Assembly (NCBI GenBank): GCA_964484255.1
Contig: CAZAEH010000009.1
Coordinates: 1 to 51,927 of the forward strand
Direction: 5' to 3'
DNA: 51,927 nt
Source of the DNA: UBA6215 sp964484255
Lineage (GTDB): Bacteria > Omnitrophota > Gorgyraeia > Pluralincolimonadales > Pluralincolimonadaceae
Below are positions 16,188 through 24,660 of this stretch, piece after piece (the stretch's first letter is position 1; each line of letters begins with the position of its first letter). The notes beneath the pieces were generated by a model. The model was not told the DNA's origin and did no database searches. It was given only the letters and a program-made list of their open reading frames with translations. A program made the translations under genes and the position numbers.

Positions 16188-16931
16188 TTGAAATACCTGA
16201 TAGCGTTATTGGCAGTGATATCAGCGCTTACGTTCTCGCCGCAGGAAGCGGGCGCCGTGCTCAACTGGGCCGGTGAAGATACCGATTCGCCTTCGGACGC
16301 CCTGAACTGGAGCTACGGCTTTTCCCAGGGTGGAGACAGCGTAGAACTGGTCACGACTTCCGACGGCAATTGCGTGCCTTCGGTAACGACCGAAAAGCAT
16401 TCCGGAGACGAGTCGCTTAAGTTCCACTGGACCCACACCAGCGATACAGTCAACTGGGCTACAAGGACTGCAATACAGGTCGGAAGCGACGGCAACGGCG
16501 GAGACAGCCTCGGCACATCGATAATGTTCCATGATGTTTCCACCGCCAGCAACCTGACCTTTTGGGTCAAGGGAGCAACGGGCGGAGAGCAGTTCAGGGT
16601 CGCCCTGAACAGCGGCTGGGAAGGCTCATCCTACCCTACTGACCAGACGAACCAGCTTTTGGTCAGCGGGGTCACGACCTCGTGGCAGCAGATAGTGGTG
16701 CCTTTATCGGGGTTCACGTATGACTTCCAGTATTCGGAGAATCCCGGGCCCATAGACCTGGCCCATCTTTCGGGCGTAAGGTTCGTGGTGGAATCGGGAG
16801 AACCGACCGGCGAAGGGACGGTGTATATCGACGACATATCGTTCGATACCCAGGCTGTCCCGGAACCGGCAAGCCTCCTGCTCTTTGGATCCGGCTTGAG
16901 CGGAATGCTGGTTTTTTTGAGGAAGCGATAA
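16188..16931 (+). CDS. PEP-CTERM surface protein with carbohydrate-binding-like domain
   Basis: This 248-residue protein starts at TTG 16188, chosen for the AAGGAGGTGA at 16173-16182. A signal peptide ends near AGA-VLN. The middle is a CBM11-like beta sandwich (SLKFHWTHTSDTVNW, NLTFWVKGATGGEQFRVAL, GTVYIDDISFD). The C-terminus is a complete sorting signal: VPEPASLL motif, hydrophobic helix and basic FLRKR tail. PEP-CTERM proteins are exported by Sec, then processed by an exosortase and placed at the surface or in an exopolysaccharide. No exosortase is in this window. The operator array links it to the GntR-LacI regulator encoded next. Confidence 0.85.
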   Translation: MKYLIALLAVISALTFSPQEAGAVLNWAGEDTDSPSDALNWSYGFSQGGDSVELVTTSDGNCVPSVTTEKHSGDESLKFHWTHTSDTVNWATRTAIQVGSDGNGGDSLGTSIMFHDVSTASNLTFWVKGATGGEQFRVALNSGWEGSSYPTDQTNQLLVSGVTTSWQQIVVPLSGFTYDFQYSENPGPIDLAHLSGVRFVVESGEPTGEGTVYIDDISFDTQAVPEPASLLLFGSGLSGMLVFLRKR

Positions 16932-16964
16932 GGGTTCGTCCATCTTCCGCGTCCTTACAGCAAC

Positions 16965-16992
16965 TTGACAATTTCCCGCTATGTGGTATACA
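16965..16992 (+). promoter_or_regulatory. Promoter of the GntR-LacI regulator
   Basis: TTGACA (16965-16970, consensus), a 16-nt spacer and TATACA (16987-16992) form the promoter. Transcription should start near 16999, giving a leader of about 54 nt with GGGAGGCGGGAG before the ATG. The -10 lies within the first half-site of the array. Confidence 0.7.
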
Positions 16993-17010
16993 TAAGGTAT
17001 GGGTGGTATA
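16985..17010 (+). repeat. Phased GGTATA operator array, copy 3
   Basis: There are three direct half-sites: GGTATA 16985, GGTATG 16996 and GGTATA 17005. Spacings are 11 and 9 bp. The array overlaps the -10 and start of the regulator's own promoter, which suggests autoregulation. Confidence 0.7.
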
Positions 17011-17052
17011 GTCACCTGACCGAATATCGTTAAAAATACCGGGAGGCGGGAG

Positions 17053-18189
17053 ATGGACGACAAATTTGACAAGAAACGGCCGATGCTTTTTTATCAGCAG
17101 TTCGCCGACATCATCAGGGAGCAGATCAACAGGGGCCGGTATAAACCGGGCGAGTATATCCCTTCCGAAAGGCAGTTGAGCAAGGAATTCAAGCTCAACA
17201 GGATGACGGTAAGGAAGGGGATGGCGATGCTGATAGAGGAAGGATTGCTTCAGCCGTTCAGGGGACGCGGAACGTTCGTTACGGGTTATCCCCAGGCCGG
17301 GAAGAAGACCCGGTCGAGGGACATAGGCTACGTCTTCATCAAGGATTTCAATTTTCCGCTTTCGAAGAATCCGTATTACACGGAGATCCTTGAAGGGGCC
17401 GAAGCCGAAGCGTCAAAACTGGATTATAAGTTCTTTCTAATGTCGGTAGATTACGATGAGAGCAAGCTCAGGGATCTCGCGTCGCGCATAATAAATGACA
17501 AACTCGGCGGGGCGGTATTCGTTGGAAAGCTTGACGAGAAGGTAGAGGAGATAATAACCTCGCTCGCCAAGCGCAAGATACCCGTCGTAGCGATAGATAA
17601 GTACGTCCCTTATAACGGAGTAAGCGCGGTCCTGACGGATAACTTCAAGGGGGCGTATGAAGCCGTGGAATACCTGGCCTCTCTGGGCCACGGGGATATA
17701 GGTTTTATCACCGGTCCGGGGAAGAACCAGGCGGTGCGGGAGAGGACCGAAGGATTCGAGAAGGCGGTCAGCGACCATAAGCTCAAGGTCAGGGACGAGT
17801 TCAGGGCCGAGAGCGACCTGCACATACACGGCGGCTACCTCGCCATGAAGAAGATACTGTCCGGCCGCAGGTATCCGACGGCTGTCTTCGCTATTAATGA
17901 CGAAGCCGCGATAGGCGCAATGCGTGCCATACACGAGAAGGGGCTCAAGGTCCCGAAGGACATCTCCCTGGTCGGGTTTGACGATATAGAATGGGCTTCG
18001 CACACGATGCCAGGGCTTACTACCATCAAGATCTACAAAAAAGAGATAGGCGCAGCTGCCGTAAAGAAGCTTGCCGAGCAGATCGAGGATAAGACGGCCC
18101 TGCCGGTAAAGAACGTGATGCCGGTCAAGCTGGTAATAAGGGAGTCCTGCTGCAGTATCCCGCAAAAACGGGGGCGCGCCAATGCTTAA
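17053..18189 (+). CDS. GntR-LacI hybrid transcriptional regulator
   Basis: This 378-residue regulator has an N-terminal GntR winged helix (about residues 10-78; KPGEYIPSERQLSKEFKLNRM is split by no gap but is the core signature) and a LacI/RbsR-type sugar-binding domain (about 92-365; HGDIGFITGPG, TAVFAINDEAAIGAM, SLVGFDDIEWASH). This AraR-like layout is used for sugar-responsive repressors: the sugar releases the protein from DNA. Downstream genes encode beta-glucan enzymes, so a gluco-oligosaccharide is the likely ligand. Its own promoter and two upstream promoters share GGTATA arrays, its likely operators. It is 18 nt upstream of the GH94 gene. Confidence 0.9.
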   Translation: MDDKFDKKRPMLFYQQFADIIREQINRGRYKPGEYIPSERQLSKEFKLNRMTVRKGMAMLIEEGLLQPFRGRGTFVTGYPQAGKKTRSRDIGYVFIKDFNFPLSKNPYYTEILEGAEAEASKLDYKFFLMSVDYDESKLRDLASRIINDKLGGAVFVGKLDEKVEEIITSLAKRKIPVVAIDKYVPYNGVSAVLTDNFKGAYEAVEYLASLGHGDIGFITGPGKNQAVRERTEGFEKAVSDHKLKVRDEFRAESDLHIHGGYLAMKKILSGRRYPTAVFAINDEAAIGAMRAIHEKGLKVPKDISLVGFDDIEWASHTMPGLTTIKIYKKEIGAAAVKKLAEQIEDKTALPVKNVMPVKLVIRESCCSIPQKRGRANA

Positions 18190-18207
18190 TATCTTGAGGA
18201 GATATAA

Positions 18208-20571
18208 ATGGGTAGTAAGCTGGCGAAGTACGGTTATTTTGATAACGATAATAAGGAATTTGTCATTACGAGGCCTGACACGCCTCTTCCGTGGATCAAT
18301 TACCTGGGCTGCGAGCAGTATTGCGGCCTTATGTCCAATACCGCGGGCGGATACAGCTTCTGGATAGACCCGCTCGAGAACAGGATCCTGCGTTACAGAT
18401 ACAATAATATACCTTCCGACAGGGGCGGCAGGTATCTCTACCTGAGGGACAACAAGTCCCGCGATTTCTGGTCCGCTTCCTGGCAGCCTGTCCTGAAAGA
18501 CACCTCCGAATATAAATACGAATGCCGCCACGGCCTCGGTTATACGGTCATATCATCCGAATATTCGGGTATAAAGACAAAGACGGCGTATTTTGTCCCG
18601 CTCGGGGAGAACCTCGAGATCTGGATGATGGAGGTCTCAAATGCCTCAAAGAGGGACAGGGACATATCGGTAATATCTTTTGTGGAGTTCTGCCTGCCTA
18701 ATGCGCTCGAGGACATGACCAACTTCCAGGCGAACCTCAATACCGGCGAGACAGATTACGAAGACGGCATCATCTACAATGTCAGCAAGTACCGCGTAAC
18801 CAAGGCGCATTTTTCGTTCTTTGCCGCAGCCAACACGAAAGTCGGCAGTTTCGACAGCAAGCGTGACGACTTCCTCGGGCCTTACGGCGACCTCGACGCG
18901 CCGCGCGCGGTAAAAGAAGGCAAGGGCCGCAACGGCATAAGCTGCGGGTGGTCCCCTGTCGGTTCCCATAATATAAGGATAAAGCTCAAGAAAGGCAGTT
19001 CCAAAACGCTTATCTTTGTTCTTGGTATTGCGCATTCAAGGAAAGAGGCGCAGGGCTACAGGAAAAAATATTCGGACAAATCCGACGTCCTGAAGGCCCT
19101 GAAGGAGCTGGGAAGCCACTGGGAAGAGAACCTTGATAAGTTCAGGGTAGAGACCCCGGATGAGGACCTCAACCTCATGGCCAATATCTGGAATCAGTAC
19201 CAGTGCCGGTCGACATTCAACTGGTCGCGCTCGGCGTCTTATTATGAATCCGGTATCGGGCGCGGCATGGGTTTCCGCGATTCGAACCAGGATACGCTGG
19301 GTTTTGTCCATATGGTGCCGGAGAAGGTCAAGCAGAGGATAATAGACCTTGCCTCTACGCAGTTCGAGGAAGGCGATGCCCATCACCAGTATTCCCCGCT
19401 TACCAAGAAAGGCAGGGAGAGGGGGTATTCCGACGACCATCTCTGGCTGGTCTACTCGGTCGCAGAGTATATAAAGGAAACGGGTGACGCAGGGTTCCTC
19501 AAGGAGAAAGTCCCTTATAACAACGGCAACGAAGGGACTATGCTGGAGCATCTCGAGAAGGCGATAGATTACTCCGTCAAAAATACCGGCTCGCACGGCC
19601 TTCCGCTCTCGGGTTTCGCGGACTGGAACGATTGTCTTAACCTGAGGGGCCCGAATAACAGGGGAGAATCCGTATTGGTCGGCCAGATGCTTGTCCTGGC
19701 GGCCAAAGAGATGGCAATACTCATGCGTTTTACCGGGAACGCGGACAAGGCCCGCAGGTTTGATGACGTAGCTTCGGACTTTACGGACAGGATAAACAGG
19801 ACATCCTGGGACGGGAGCTGGTACGTCAGGGCCTATGATGATAATTCCAAACCGGTTGGTTCTTCAAAGAACAGGGAAGGCAAGATATTCCTGGAATCGC
19901 AGGGATGGGCCGTGATGTCGGGTGTGGCTGCCCGCGACAGGGCGCTTAAGACGCTGGACTCTGTCGAAAAGCACCTGGCTACCGAACACGGCGTGATACT
20001 GCAGCAGCCTGCTTACAGCGATTACCATAAGAGCCTGGGCGATGTCTCCTCATACCCTCCGGGGCTGAAGGAGAACGCAGGGATATTCTGCCATCCTAAC
20101 CCGTGGGTGATGATAGCCGAATGCATGGTAGGCCGCGGGGACAGGGCATTATGGTACTACAAGGCGATACTTCCTCCCTCGAAGGACCCGGATGTCCGCA
20201 GGGTGGAGCCGTACATATACTGCCAGATGGTGGCCGGAAGGGACCATCCCGATTTCGGCGAAGGCAAGAACTCGTGGCTGACCGGGACGTCCGCGTGGAA
20301 TTTCGTCGCCGTCTCCAAGTATATTATCGGGATAAGGCCCGATTATGACGGCCTTACGGTGGACCCGTGCATACCTAAAGGATGGAAAGGCTTCAAGGCG
20401 GCAAGGAAATTCAGGAATGCCGTATATGATATAGAGGTAAAAAACCCTTACGGCGCCGGCAAGGGCGTATCTTCGGTGAAAGTTGACGGCAGGACCATAG
20501 AAGGGGATAAGCTCCCCATATTCGCAGACGGTAAAAGGCATGCCGTCGAGATAACGATCGGAAAAAAGTAA
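18208..20571 (+). CDS. GH94 cellobiose/cellodextrin phosphorylase
   Basis: This 787-residue enzyme of glycoside hydrolase family 94 is of the length usual for cellobiose phosphorylases. It has the N-terminal beta-sandwich (GYFDNDNKEFVITRPDTP), a linker and an (alpha/alpha)6 barrel with GMGFRDSNQDTLGFVH and the active-site motif FADWNDCLN (about residues 469-478), which carries the general acid Asp. It cleaves a beta-glucoside with phosphate to give alpha-glucose 1-phosphate. There is no signal peptide, so it is cytoplasmic, which fits uptake of intact oligosaccharide. Cellobiose is the likely substrate given the GH9 nearby. Related GH94 enzymes act on laminaribiose or chitobiose. Confidence 0.88.
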   Translation: MGSKLAKYGYFDNDNKEFVITRPDTPLPWINYLGCEQYCGLMSNTAGGYSFWIDPLENRILRYRYNNIPSDRGGRYLYLRDNKSRDFWSASWQPVLKDTSEYKYECRHGLGYTVISSEYSGIKTKTAYFVPLGENLEIWMMEVSNASKRDRDISVISFVEFCLPNALEDMTNFQANLNTGETDYEDGIIYNVSKYRVTKAHFSFFAAANTKVGSFDSKRDDFLGPYGDLDAPRAVKEGKGRNGISCGWSPVGSHNIRIKLKKGSSKTLIFVLGIAHSRKEAQGYRKKYSDKSDVLKALKELGSHWEENLDKFRVETPDEDLNLMANIWNQYQCRSTFNWSRSASYYESGIGRGMGFRDSNQDTLGFVHMVPEKVKQRIIDLASTQFEEGDAHHQYSPLTKKGRERGYSDDHLWLVYSVAEYIKETGDAGFLKEKVPYNNGNEGTMLEHLEKAIDYSVKNTGSHGLPLSGFADWNDCLNLRGPNNRGESVLVGQMLVLAAKEMAILMRFTGNADKARRFDDVASDFTDRINRTSWDGSWYVRAYDDNSKPVGSSKNREGKIFLESQGWAVMSGVAARDRALKTLDSVEKHLATEHGVILQQPAYSDYHKSLGDVSSYPPGLKENAGIFCHPNPWVMIAECMVGRGDRALWYYKAILPPSKDPDVRRVEPYIYCQMVAGRDHPDFGEGKNSWLTGTSAWNFVAVSKYIIGIRPDYDGLTVDPCIPKGWKGFKAARKFRNAVYDIEVKNPYGAGKGVSSVKVDGRTIEGDKLPIFADGKRHAVEITIGKK

Positions 20572-20583
20572 AAGGAGATACAG

Positions 20584-21711
20584 ATGAGGAAGACCATCAT
20601 TATAATGGCTGCTTTATTGGCTGTTCCCGGGTTGGGCTCCGCAGCGGTCATGGCGGATGCGAACGAATATGACGTTGTGTTCAAGGAAGACATGGGCAGG
20701 TACGTTTACGCATATCCTTCCACGAGCACGATAGAAGTGGCCGAGGAAGGCGCGAAGGACGGCAGGGCCTGCCTGGCACTTACCCTTGACCACCAGGATT
20801 ATTCCGGAGGGGCGTTCGCTTTTTCCGCCCCGATAGACCTTTCATCGGTACGCGATCAAGGCGCATTATCGTTCTGGATAAAAGGCGGAAAGGGCGGGGA
20901 GAGGCTCGAGATAGCACTGGTCAACGAGCAGGAGGACGGCAGGAAGGCCGAAAGTGTCCTGAGCCTGAATTCCATAACAAGCGTGGATAACCAGTGGAAG
21001 AAAGTGATCATACCTATAAAGCTTTTCCCGAAAAAAGGCATCTACTGGGATTCCCGGGACGGGAAAGAGATGCCGGTCGATTTCGATTGGAAGAACGTGA
21101 CCGAGTTCAAGGTCAGGACGAGGCCGGCGAAGGGGAATGAAGATATAAAACTTTTCTTTGACGACATAGTCTTCCTGAAGAGTTCGTCATCAAAAGTCGA
21201 TTCGTTGGTCGTGTTCGACGGGACATTCCCTTCGTATACCTATGCCTATCCCGCGAGCAGCGAGATATCGATAGCTTCGGGCCAGGCGTTCGAAGGCAAG
21301 GCCTCGGCTAAACTGGAGTTGGACCCCCGGGACTACAGCGGCGCTGCGCTGGCATTCGGACCGCTCGACCTGAGCGGCATGCGCCAGGACGGAGTGCTTG
21401 AGTTCATGATGAGGGGTTCTTCCGGCGGGGAAAAAATCGAATTGGACCTTGTGCAGGCCGTGGAGCCAAAGGTGGAGACAGGCGTGAACCTCGGCGGGAT
21501 CAAGCCCGTTACTACCGAGTGGCAAAAATACGAGATACCTCTTAGCATGTTCCCGGACAAAGGACGCTATTGGGACGATACGGTAAAGAAAGAGATAAGC
21601 GCCGGAGTGACGAACTGGGATAAGATAGGCGAATTGAAGTTCAAGATAAGGAAGGATGATAACAAGAATTGCGTATTATATGTTACGGACATAAAATTCA
21701 GGATACATTGA
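20584..21711 (+). CDS. Exported protein with two tandem CBM11-like domains
   Basis: This 375-residue protein has a signal peptide (about 1-24) and two copies of one beta-sandwich domain (about residues 28-200 and 207-375). Both share a YxYAYP opening, DYSG[GA]A, LxFW/FMxxGxxGGE, W[KQ]K[VY]xIPxxxFPxKGxYWD and a final FDDIxFLK/TDIKF strand. No catalytic residues are evident. It resembles CBM11/CBM4-type modules that bind beta-glucan chains, so it may be a soluble periplasmic or surface binding protein for cellulose fragments. It follows GH94 by 12 nt and overlaps the GH9 gene start (TTGA). Confidence 0.75.
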   Translation: MRKTIIIMAALLAVPGLGSAAVMADANEYDVVFKEDMGRYVYAYPSTSTIEVAEEGAKDGRACLALTLDHQDYSGGAFAFSAPIDLSSVRDQGALSFWIKGGKGGERLEIALVNEQEDGRKAESVLSLNSITSVDNQWKKVIIPIKLFPKKGIYWDSRDGKEMPVDFDWKNVTEFKVRTRPAKGNEDIKLFFDDIVFLKSSSSKVDSLVVFDGTFPSYTYAYPASSEISIASGQAFEGKASAKLELDPRDYSGAALAFGPLDLSGMRQDGVLEFMMRGSSGGEKIELDLVQAVEPKVETGVNLGGIKPVTTEWQKYEIPLSMFPDKGRYWDDTVKKEISAGVTNWDKIGELKFKIRKDDNKNCVLYVTDIKFRIH

Positions 21712-24026
21712 AACGCGCCTGTGTCGTCATAGCAGCTGTCACGGCGGCTGTATGCATCTCATCCTGTTCGAGGGCGCCGGATGTGGAGTTCAAGGTGGGT
21801 GTCTTCGGCGGGGATATGGTAAGCTGCCGCGACCGTTGGGAGGATTCCTGGGTTGGAAGCGGAAGCGGAAGCCGCATCGACCGGGCCGACGACAAGATCA
21901 TGCTGGCCGACCGCGGGAAAGAAGGAGTTGTCCTGGCTTTCTCCGGGGAGAGTTCAAAAGGCGGCTGGTGGTCTGCATGTCTGGCCCGGCCTATGTGGCA
22001 GGTCATGTCGCTTGGCGGTTATAAGGAGAAAGGATACCTGGATCTTTATGTCAAAGGCGGGGCAGGCGGGGAGGAGTTCCTGATAGGCATTTCCGACAAG
22101 AGCAGGTTGAAGAGGGAAGCGATGGTCCCGTCTTCCAGGTTCGTGACGGTTACCACCGACTGGCAGCGCGTAAAGATACCCCTGTCGGAATTCGCTGCGG
22201 TAAAACAGAACCTTGATTTTGACAGGATCTCGCACGTGATATTCAGGAACACATCCGGACCGGGAAAGTTCGCTTTTTACGTAAAGGATGTATCGTTCCG
22301 TTCAGAACTTACAGAGAAAGCTTACCCGCTTATCAAGGTTGACCAGGCCGGTTACCTCACCACAGGCAGGAAGGTGGCCGCGGTCTCAGGTATAGGGATA
22401 AACCGCATGGGAGGCAGGAAGTTCTGTCTTGTGGATGAAAGTTCCGGGGAAGAGGCCTATTCCGGTAAACTTGGCCTCAGGGGCCGCCGCGATAAAGCCA
22501 CGGGCGACACAATATATTACGCGGATTTCAGCGGTTATTCCCGCCAGGGCAGGTACAGGCTCAAGGTTGACGGGATAAAAGACTCCGGGCCCGTTTTCTG
22601 CATAAGCGATTCGGCCTACGACGTGGTGTTGAGGGATTCCCTGAGAATGTATTATTACCAGAGATGCGGTATTGCCCTTGATCCGGCCTGCGCGGGAAAG
22701 TGGACGCACCCCGCGTGCCACCTCGATGATGCGTATCTTTTGTCCGACGAATCAAGAAAGGTCGAAGCCTCCGGGGGCTGGCATGACGCGGGCGACTACG
22801 GCAAATACATTGTCAACGGCGGTATATCGGCCTATACCCTTTTGGCCATATATGAGCTTTGTCCGCGTAATTTCACCGACGGCCAGCTTGGCATACCGGA
22901 GAGCGGTAATTCCGTTCCCGACGTACTTGACGAGGCAAGGTGGGAACTGGAGTGGTTCCTCAAGATGCAGAGGGATGACGGCGGCGTTTACCATAAACTG
23001 GCCGCAGAATATGTACCCGCAGACAGGCCTCCGGACAAGGACCTCGAGAAGAGGTTTATCATGGATATTTCCGCGGAATATCCCGGCAGCAGGGATAACA
23101 TTGCCGGAAGCAGCGTGTCTACGGCGGCAACCGCGAACCTGGCGGCCGTGGCCGCCGCCGCGGCGCGTGTGTATTCCGGGTATGACCCGGCTTTTGCAGG
23201 AAGATGCCTTGAGGCTGCGGAAAGGGCCTGGGAGTTCCTCGTGTCGCGGCCTTCGGATTTTCCTCCGAGGGGATACTGCAATCCTGCGCTCAAAACCCAT
23301 TATATCGTCAGCGGGGAATATGGGGATGATCCCCGGGGCAAATGGACCCAGGGCGACAGGGACGAAAGGTTTTGGGCGGCCTGCGAACTTTTCCGCGCCA
23401 CCGGAAAAGAGCGATACCATGATTATATCAAGGCAAATTACCCGCTGTTCAGGGCATGCCACGCGATAAACTGGCAGCAGGTCCAGAACCTCGGCCTGTA
23501 TTCTTATTGCATGTCGCGCCATACCGACCCGGAACTGAGGAGATGCATGGTTGCCTCCATGGAAAGATACGGGAAGGGGATATTAAAAACCTCGCGCGCG
23601 AACGCATATGGAAGCGCGCTCCACAGCTATGAATATTACTGGGGATCGAACGCGGTCGCAATGAATTACGGGGTCGACCTGATATATATTTACGAGATCA
23701 CGGGAGATAAGGTATACAGGGATACCGCCATCGACCAGCTGCATTGTATCCTGGGCAGGAATGCTTTTTGCCTGTCCATGGTCAGCGGCATCGGAGAAAA
23801 ATGTATAGAAAAATTTTATAACACATGGTTTAATAATAGCGATTACGATTCGCTCCCGCCCGGATTCATGGTAGGCGGGCCGAACTCGGAAAACTTCAGG
23901 ATATCGCGCTATCCGGGGCGCTGTTACAAGAATGTCGGTTCCGATTTCACCGTGGACGAGATAGCGATAAATTACAATGCCCCCCTGGTGTTCGTCTCCG
24001 GCTATTTCGCGGGACCGGTAAGATGA
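21708..24026 (+). CDS. GH9 endoglucanase, probable lipoprotein
   Basis: This 772-residue enzyme starts at TTG 21708, overlapping the previous stop. This start gives a short leader with a lipobox-like ISSC, so it is probably membrane-anchored. Residues about 30-205 are a CBM11-like sandwich, and 205-300 the Ig-like CelD_N domain that precedes many GH9 catalytic domains. GH9 follows: GGWHDAGDYGKYIVN (about 356-370) supplies the catalytic base Asp, and DEIAINYNAPLVF near the C-terminus supplies the acid Glu. GH9 enzymes cut beta-1,4-glucan with inversion. Products would feed the GH94 and GH3 enzymes of the same locus. Confidence 0.88.
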   Translation: MKRACVVIAAVTAAVCISSCSRAPDVEFKVGVFGGDMVSCRDRWEDSWVGSGSGSRIDRADDKIMLADRGKEGVVLAFSGESSKGGWWSACLARPMWQVMSLGGYKEKGYLDLYVKGGAGGEEFLIGISDKSRLKREAMVPSSRFVTVTTDWQRVKIPLSEFAAVKQNLDFDRISHVIFRNTSGPGKFAFYVKDVSFRSELTEKAYPLIKVDQAGYLTTGRKVAAVSGIGINRMGGRKFCLVDESSGEEAYSGKLGLRGRRDKATGDTIYYADFSGYSRQGRYRLKVDGIKDSGPVFCISDSAYDVVLRDSLRMYYYQRCGIALDPACAGKWTHPACHLDDAYLLSDESRKVEASGGWHDAGDYGKYIVNGGISAYTLLAIYELCPRNFTDGQLGIPESGNSVPDVLDEARWELEWFLKMQRDDGGVYHKLAAEYVPADRPPDKDLEKRFIMDISAEYPGSRDNIAGSSVSTAATANLAAVAAAAARVYSGYDPAFAGRCLEAAERAWEFLVSRPSDFPPRGYCNPALKTHYIVSGEYGDDPRGKWTQGDRDERFWAACELFRATGKERYHDYIKANYPLFRACHAINWQQVQNLGLYSYCMSRHTDPELRRCMVASMERYGKGILKTSRANAYGSALHSYEYYWGSNAVAMNYGVDLIYIYEITGDKVYRDTAIDQLHCILGRNAFCLSMVSGIGEKCIEKFYNTWFNNSDYDSLPPGFMVGGPNSENFRISRYPGRCYKNVGSDFTVDEIAINYNAPLVFVSGYFAGPVR

Positions 24027-24042
24027 TGGAGGAGGATATCCC

Positions 24043-24639
24043 ATGAGAAAGACGGTCCTGGCAGTTCCCATCCTTGTTTTGACCGCGGTCCTGTATGCCG
24101 CTACGGCATATAATATCTTCGACGAGGAGATAGAGAAGGAAGGGACCTACCATTATTCCTATCCCACGGACGGCACCAGCCAGATACGCACGACGAATAT
24201 AGAGAACCATTCCGGGAACTACTCGATGAAAGTGACCCTCAACCCTTCGGGATATTCAGGAGCGGCGATAGGTAATTATCCGCCCATGGACCTGGCCCCG
24301 TATCGCGAAACGGGCGCGCTCGAATTCTGGGTAAAAGGCGAAAGAGGCGGCGAAAAATGCGAAGTCCTCCTGCTTGATGACTCTAACGAGGACGGCATGA
24401 AGACCGAGTCCGGGGTGTTCATAGTCCCGAAGTACGTGACGATAACCAGGGATTGGCAGAAGGTAAGCATCCCGCTTAAAGCGTTCCCCGATGACGGCCA
24501 GTATTGGGACGGCGCCAAGAACGTCAAGAACAGGGTGGACTGGAACGCGATAGTCGAGTTCAAGATCGCCATTCGCCCTTATGACAAGAACCAGGAATTC
24601 ACCGTATATATTGACGACGTAAGAATAGCCACCCAATGA
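24043..24639 (+). CDS. Exported single-domain CBM11-like protein
   Basis: This 198-residue protein is one signal peptide (about 1-21) plus one copy of the same beta-sandwich found twice in the protein encoded at 20584-21711. The shared elements are YHYSYPTDG, YSGAAIGNYPPMDL, ALEFWVKGERGGE, W[QK]KVSIPLKAFP and GQYWDG, then FTVYIDDVRI. No catalytic domain is attached. It probably binds beta-glucan in the periplasm or at the surface. It starts 16 nt after the GH9 gene with a GGAGGATAT site and belongs to the same operon. Confidence 0.75.
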   Translation: MRKTVLAVPILVLTAVLYAATAYNIFDEEIEKEGTYHYSYPTDGTSQIRTTNIENHSGNYSMKVTLNPSGYSGAAIGNYPPMDLAPYRETGALEFWVKGERGGEKCEVLLLDDSNEDGMKTESGVFIVPKYVTITRDWQKVSIPLKAFPDDGQYWDGAKNVKNRVDWNAIVEFKIAIRPYDKNQEFTVYIDDVRIATQ

Positions 24640-24660
24640 CACTCCCGCGGAAAGGTGCCC

